NCBI GenBank assembly: GCA_027064085.1
Contig: JAMOQH010000187.1
Coordinates: 1 to 26,292, forward strand
Source of the DNA: a bacterium
GTDB taxonomy: Bacteria; UBP6; JAFGXH01
Direction: 5' to 3'
Length of the DNA: 26,292 bases
Below, piece by piece: positions 23,339-26,292 of the stretch. The translations under genes were made by a program, and so were the position numbers. Below the pieces are notes generated by a model. That model searched no databases and had not been told where the DNA came from. It saw nothing but the letters and a program-made list of their open reading frames with translations. Each line of letters opens with the position of its first letter. Positions within the stretch are counted from its first letter, which is position 1.

Positions 23339-24214
23339 TTATAATTCTACAATTAAATTCCATGGGCAATGAGAAACACACTCTCCACATTTTGTACACT
23401 TATCTTGGTCAATGAAGGCTTCTCCATTTACCATATGTAATGCATCATGATCACAAGAGCTTATACATCTACTACAACCTCTACAAGATGAAACAAAATA
23501 TTTAACAGGCACTTTGTTACCTTGATAGATAGCCTTTTCTGGGCATAATGGTTCACATTTACCACACTGAGTACATAACTCTGTATCTATAATTGCTTTA
23601 CCGTTAACCATGGTAATTGCATGTTCAGGGCAAGTACTAATACATTCTTCGCAACCTGTACACCAAGAAGATTTAACATGATAGTCAAGTGCTGGGTCTT
23701 TAGGTTCTGGCAAAGGTCCTCTAGTTATAGTTTCTTGAGGGCATATTTCTAAGCATTTATTGCAGTGAACACAAGTGTTTTGAGTGATTTCAGCTTTGCC
23801 ATTAGTTACAATTATTGAAGCTGTTGGACAAACATCTTCACAGTCTTTACAGCCTGTACAATTTTTTTCAACTACATGTAGAATATCATCTTTAGTTATT
23901 TTTCTATCATCATGAATAATTGCATCATAGGGGCAAATAACATAACATTCTCCACATTCAACACATAAATGTTCGTGAATTTTAACAGTATTTTCTTCTT
24001 GGGTTATTGTATCTCTTTCTATTTCAGGGCAAACAGCAAAACATTTTAAACAAGATGTACATAAATTATCTATAACTTTATATGGTCCTCCTGGAGCAAT
24101 CTTTTTATTTTTATTGTCATTAGTATTTGTTGAGTCACCATCTCCACAAGATGTTAAAAATGGCATAGTTATACTAAAAATAGATAAAGTTTTAATAAAA
24201 TCTTTTCTGTTCAT
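23339..24214 (-). CDS. Ferredoxin-like lipoprotein with eight predicted [4Fe-4S] clusters
   Basis: The 291-residue protein begins MNRKDFIKTL, then a hydrophobic stretch and lipobox LTSC (Cys23). The rest is four bis-ferredoxin modules holding eight complete CxxCxxCxxxC motifs whose first cysteines are at 52, 84, 119, 148, 185, 214, 244 and 273. All 32 non-lipobox cysteines are used; seven motifs end in CP and the seventh ends in CD. Each pair has the classic ferredoxin spacing with 'VNGKAxI' hairpins between. It should carry a chain of low-potential clusters outside the cytoplasm. The RKDFIK sequence resembles a Tat signal with Lys for the second Arg, which would suit export of a folded Fe-S protein. 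No hydrogenase, oxidoreductase or cytochrome is adjacent. A perfect-consensus promoter drives it. Confidence 0.88.
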   Translation of the reverse strand: MNRKDFIKTLSIFSITMPFLTSCGDGDSTNTNDNKNKKIAPGGPYKVIDNLCTSCLKCFAVCPEIERDTITQEENTVKIHEHLCVECGECYVICPYDAIIHDDRKITKDDILHVVEKNCTGCKDCEDVCPTASIIVTNGKAEITQNTCVHCNKCLEICPQETITRGPLPEPKDPALDYHVKSSWCTGCEECISTCPEHAITMVNGKAIIDTELCTQCGKCEPLCPEKAIYQGNKVPVKYFVSSCRGCSRCISSCDHDALHMVNGEAFIDQDKCTKCGECVSHCPWNLIVEL

Positions 24215-24235
24215 AAGTGCCTCAAGTAAAAAGGT

Positions 24236-24264
24236 ATTATAAAGACCTTATAGAAAAATGTCAA
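24236..24264 (-). promoter_or_regulatory. Perfect-consensus promoter of the Fe-S lipoprotein gene
   Basis: On the minus strand TTGACA (24264-24259), exactly 17 bp, then TATAAT (24241-24236): both boxes match the sigma70 consensus at every base. The start would be near 24229, with a 15-base leader containing GAGG before the ATG at 24214. Confidence 0.85.
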
Positions 24265-24266
24265 AT

Positions 24267-24295
24267 TTGATAAAATTATAGAAAGATGTTATACT
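24267..24295 (+). promoter_or_regulatory. Divergent promoter of the rhodanese lipoprotein gene
   Basis: TTGATA (24267-24272), 17 bp and TATACT (24290-24295), with an extended -10 TGT just before it. Its -35 box is only two bases from the -35 box of the opposite promoter, and the two together form a near-palindrome TGTCAAATTTGATA (24259-24272). Confidence 0.75.
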
Positions 24296-24320
24296 GATGT
24301 ACTTATTTAGGGAGATTGCT

Positions 24321-25661
24321 ATGAAATTTTTTCTATTTTTAATTATTTTAATAACTTTTTTAGCTGTTTCATGTATTGGAGAGAAGCTAAGTTCTAATGA
24401 AATAGGTTCAGATTGTACAACGAAAATATGTATGGAAAATAGTAATTGTACTATTGAAAATGATATGGCTGTTTGTAAATGTAATGAAGGATATGAACTT
24501 AAAAATGATAAATGTATTAATCCCGATAATTTAGAGATTCATCATTTGTTTGTAACTGGAGAAACAAAAACCGAAATAGAAAATGATGATGGTTATACTC
24601 AAAGAGGAATACAAAGAGCCTATAAAGAGGACAATGATTTAATTATTGATTCTAATACGGGGCTTTACTGGCAAAATAATGATAATGTTTCTGTAAAAAC
24701 ATGGGAAGAAGGTAAAAATTATTGTAAGAATCTTAATTTAGGTATAAATAAATGGAGATTGCCCTCCTATGAGGAATTATTAACTTTAATTGATTTAAAA
24801 TTTATTCCAACTGTTAATCCTATATTTTCACATATCTCACAAGGTAAATACTGGACTGATATTGAAGGTGATTTTAGTTATTCATACTATATTGATTTTT
24901 CAAATGGGGAAACGGGAAATTCTATTAAAAGTGAAAGTTATAATATTATTTGTGTTACCGGTGATTTTAAATTTAGTAGAAATAGTTTTTTAAATAATGA
25001 AAATGAAACATATACAGACGAAACAACTGGGCTTACATGGATAGAAAATTTAGAACAAAAAAATTGGGAAAATGCTGTTAAATACTGTGAAAATCTTGAT
25101 TTTGCAGATTATTCAGATTGGCATTTACCTAATATAAATGAATTATATACATTAATATATTCTTCTGTTATAGAGCCATTTGGTTTTTGGTCTTCAACTA
25201 CTTCATTTAACGATAATCAGTCAAGGGTTTTTGATATTGTAGGCCGAAAAAGTTATTCAGTTGATAAAAATGAGTTATTACAGGTAATATGTGTAAGAGG
25301 TGATAATTTTGCATCTTATGATAAAGGAAAATGGGGGGAGATTATTTTAAATAATAGATATGTTATCCCTAAAGATGTAACTTTTATTGATATCAGAACT
25401 CAATCAGAAAGAGATGGAGGCTGGCCTGAAAATTCTGTTTTTGGTGCAACTTATTCATCAGATAAAGATAAGTTTATTTCTGATATTTCAAATATTGTAA
25501 ATAATGATAAATCAAAACATATAATTTTAATTTGTGCATCAAGCGAGCATTCAAGTCATGCTGTTGAGATACTTTCAAATGCGGGATTTACCTATATTGA
25601 ACATATCATTGGTGGTACAAATAAGTGGAAAAGTTATAATCTGCCTTGGGTTACAGAATAG
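24321..25661 (+). CDS. Lipoprotein: EGF-like module, two DUF1566/Lcl domains, C-terminal rhodanese domain
   Basis: I start at 24321 (GGGAG upstream; lipobox AVSC, Cys18). Residues 32-65 form an EGF-like module (CTTKICMENSNC...CKCNEGY). Residues about 105-215 and 228-328 are two Lcl/DUF1566 domains, with 'DSNTGLYWQNN', 'NKWRLPSYEELLTLID' and 'DETTGLTWIEN', 'DWHLPNINELYTLI'. Residues about 335-446 are rhodanese-like: 'TFIDIRTQSERDGGWPENS', then the active-site loop CASSEHSS (Cys405) and 'GGTNKWKSYNLPW'. The loop differs from the usual CRxGxRS, with His410 in place of Arg. Rhodanese domains carry persulfide or sense sulfur and redox state. Export as a lipoprotein suggests an extracytoplasmic sulfur or thiol role. 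It is divergent from the eight-cluster Fe-S lipoprotein. Confidence 0.82.
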   Translation: MKFFLFLIILITFLAVSCIGEKLSSNEIGSDCTTKICMENSNCTIENDMAVCKCNEGYELKNDKCINPDNLEIHHLFVTGETKTEIENDDGYTQRGIQRAYKEDNDLIIDSNTGLYWQNNDNVSVKTWEEGKNYCKNLNLGINKWRLPSYEELLTLIDLKFIPTVNPIFSHISQGKYWTDIEGDFSYSYYIDFSNGETGNSIKSESYNIICVTGDFKFSRNSFLNNENETYTDETTGLTWIENLEQKNWENAVKYCENLDFADYSDWHLPNINELYTLIYSSVIEPFGFWSSTTSFNDNQSRVFDIVGRKSYSVDKNELLQVICVRGDNFASYDKGKWGEIILNNRYVIPKDVTFIDIRTQSERDGGWPENSVFGATYSSDKDKFISDISNIVNNDKSKHIILICASSEHSSHAVEILSNAGFTYIEHIIGGTNKWKSYNLPWVTE

Positions 25662-25945
25662 TTTATGCCATTTCAACCAAGTTAAAACTTGTTTTACATG
25701 GAAAATTAAGCTAAAATCTTAATTTTAAGGTGCAAACAAAGAAAATGAAAATAAAGAGACAGAAGCTATACAAAGAAGACGACTTACTGTATTTTTATTT
25801 TTAGCGAATTATTTTTTCTACAGTATTAAGAACTTCTTCTTTTGAATTTCTAGAAGTTTTTCATTAGTGAAATCAATAGGTTGGGGTTTGGTTCTATTGA
25901 ATGTGAAACTAGTGAAATCAATGGATTACTGGTGTTATAAAAAAC
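25662..25945. other. Intergenic stretch without a supported gene
   Basis: These 284 bases lie between a plus-strand gene end and a minus-strand gene end. I see a 13-bp direct repeat TAGTGAAATCAAT (25865-25877 and 25910-25922), and short open fragments (for example one on the plus strand at about 25729-25845) without a start codon or ribosome binding site. This could be decayed sequence beside the Rpn-type gene, but nothing here is firm. Confidence 0.4.
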
Positions 25946-26292
25946 TTACCGAACTATTGCTATATTTAACTCTTTTTGTAATTCTTTAACTTTTTTAATA
26001 GATAATTTAGTATATTTTTGTACAAATGCTATTTCGGCACCATCTTTTAACATCTCAATTGCTGTTTCTATTTTACCCTTTTCTATACCCTTTTCTATAC
26101 CTTTTTCTATACCCTTTTCTATGCCTTTTTCTATACCCTTTTCTATGCCTTTTTCTATACCTTTTTCTATGCCTTTTTTTTCTCCTCTTTCTTCTATTTC
26201 GTTAAGTAATCTCATCATTCCACCCATTTTATCCTCCTTATTTAATGTTTGTAGTGCATCTTCAACATTTATTCTATCACTTGATATTAATT
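25946..26292 (-). CDS. Rpn/PD-(D/E)XK nuclease family protein, C-terminal part (5' end outside the window)
   Basis: The reading frame stays open from the stop at 25946 to the window edge (first whole codon at 26290), so only the last 115 or so residues are seen. An ATG at 26227 with GGAG upstream is internal or an alternative start. The segment has 'RLLNEIEERGEKKG', eight GIEK units, then 'KIETAIEMLKDGAEIAFVQKYTKLSIKKVKELQKE'. This is the typical tail of Rpn-family recombination-promoting nucleases (transposase_31 type), with a repetitive helix followed by a small helical motif. The nuclease core is not in view. These proteins are usually multicopy mobile-like genes. Confidence 0.7.
   Translation of the reverse strand, partial: LISSDRINVEDALQTLNKEDKMGGMMRLLNEIEERGEKKGIEKGIEKGIEKGIEKGIEKGIEKGIEKGIEKGKIETAIEMLKDGAEIAFVQKYTKLSIKKVKELQKELNIAIVR
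26076..26171 (-). repeat. 12-bp tandem repeat, eight units, inside the Rpn-type gene
   Basis: Eight contiguous 12-bp units of the form CC(C/T)TTTTCTAT(A/G) on the plus strand encode Ile-Glu-Lys-Gly in the minus-strand gene. Unit length is a multiple of three, so copy-number change would keep the frame. Variation is limited to the third positions of the Lys and Gly codons. Confidence 0.9.

Noticed and set aside
25729-25845. Plus-strand fragment with a hydrophobic, transporter-like stretch
   Set aside because: There is no start codon, it follows a stop, and it is under 40 codons. Similarity to a transporter N-terminus is only impressionistic.
26076-26171. CRISPR-like array
   Set aside because: The 12-bp units are contiguous without spacers and lie in frame in a coding region.

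Overview
The window looks like a chromosomal segment of a very AT-rich, Gram-negative-type bacterium. The double-membrane reading rests on eight predicted lipoproteins with [I/T/V/F]-[S/T/A]-[S/A]-C-type lipoboxes, an ExbB-ExbD-TonB operon and a small beta-barrel protein ending in Phe. The lipoproteins carry EGF-like cysteine modules, Asn/Asp-rich calcium-type repeats, DUF1566/Lcl domains and OB-fold/jelly-roll parts. That style is common in Myxococcota/Bradymonadota-like and other 'deltaproteobacterial' metagenomic lineages, but I cannot fix the taxon from sequence alone. No rRNA, tRNA, CRISPR array or complete insertion sequence was seen.

Layout. (1) 1-1650: an AT-rich terminator-like hairpin and a strong promoter overlapped by a palindrome, then a lipoprotein with a Tae4-type peptidoglycan amidase domain, EGF-like segments and two SH3b repeats. 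(2) 1717-7588: a GC-rich hairpin, a consensus extended -10 promoter, and a tightly packed operon of two beta-propeller-type lipoproteins, the YchF ATPase, a degenerate receiver-GGDEF protein and an MnmM-type tRNA methyltransferase. (3) 7599-9363: a small outer-membrane barrel gene whose stop overlaps the stop of convergent prfB (RF2, no programmed frameshift), then an intrinsic terminator. (4) 9387-12368 (-): a 993-residue repeat-rich lipoprotein. (5) 12544-14666: ribBA with a degenerate GTP cyclohydrolase II half, then an NlpC/P60 lipoprotein that may be leaderless. (6) 14781-19727: exbB-exbD-tonB with one-base overlaps, followed by a surface lipoprotein with EGF-like repeats and a GH15 glucoamylase-type domain. 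(7) 19849-23218: mnmA and a tandem pair of SPFH/band 7 proteins. (8) 23339-25661: two divergent lipoproteins driven by back-to-back promoters. One is a ferredoxin-like protein with eight predicted [4Fe-4S] sites; the other is an EGF / double DUF1566 / rhodanese fusion. (9) 25946-end (-): the C-terminal end of an Rpn-type nuclease with a 12-bp coding tandem repeat.

How the parts may fit together: much of the window encodes envelope and surface proteins, including two predicted peptidoglycan hydrolases anchored as lipoproteins, a TonB energy system beside an exported alpha-glucan hydrolase, and membrane-scaffold SPFH proteins. MnmM and MnmA both act on U34 of the same tRNAs. The most unusual items are the eight-cluster Fe-S lipoprotein with its divergent rhodanese partner, and the lipidated Tae4-SH3b protein. 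All domain calls were made by reading translated sequence and motif recall, without database searches.
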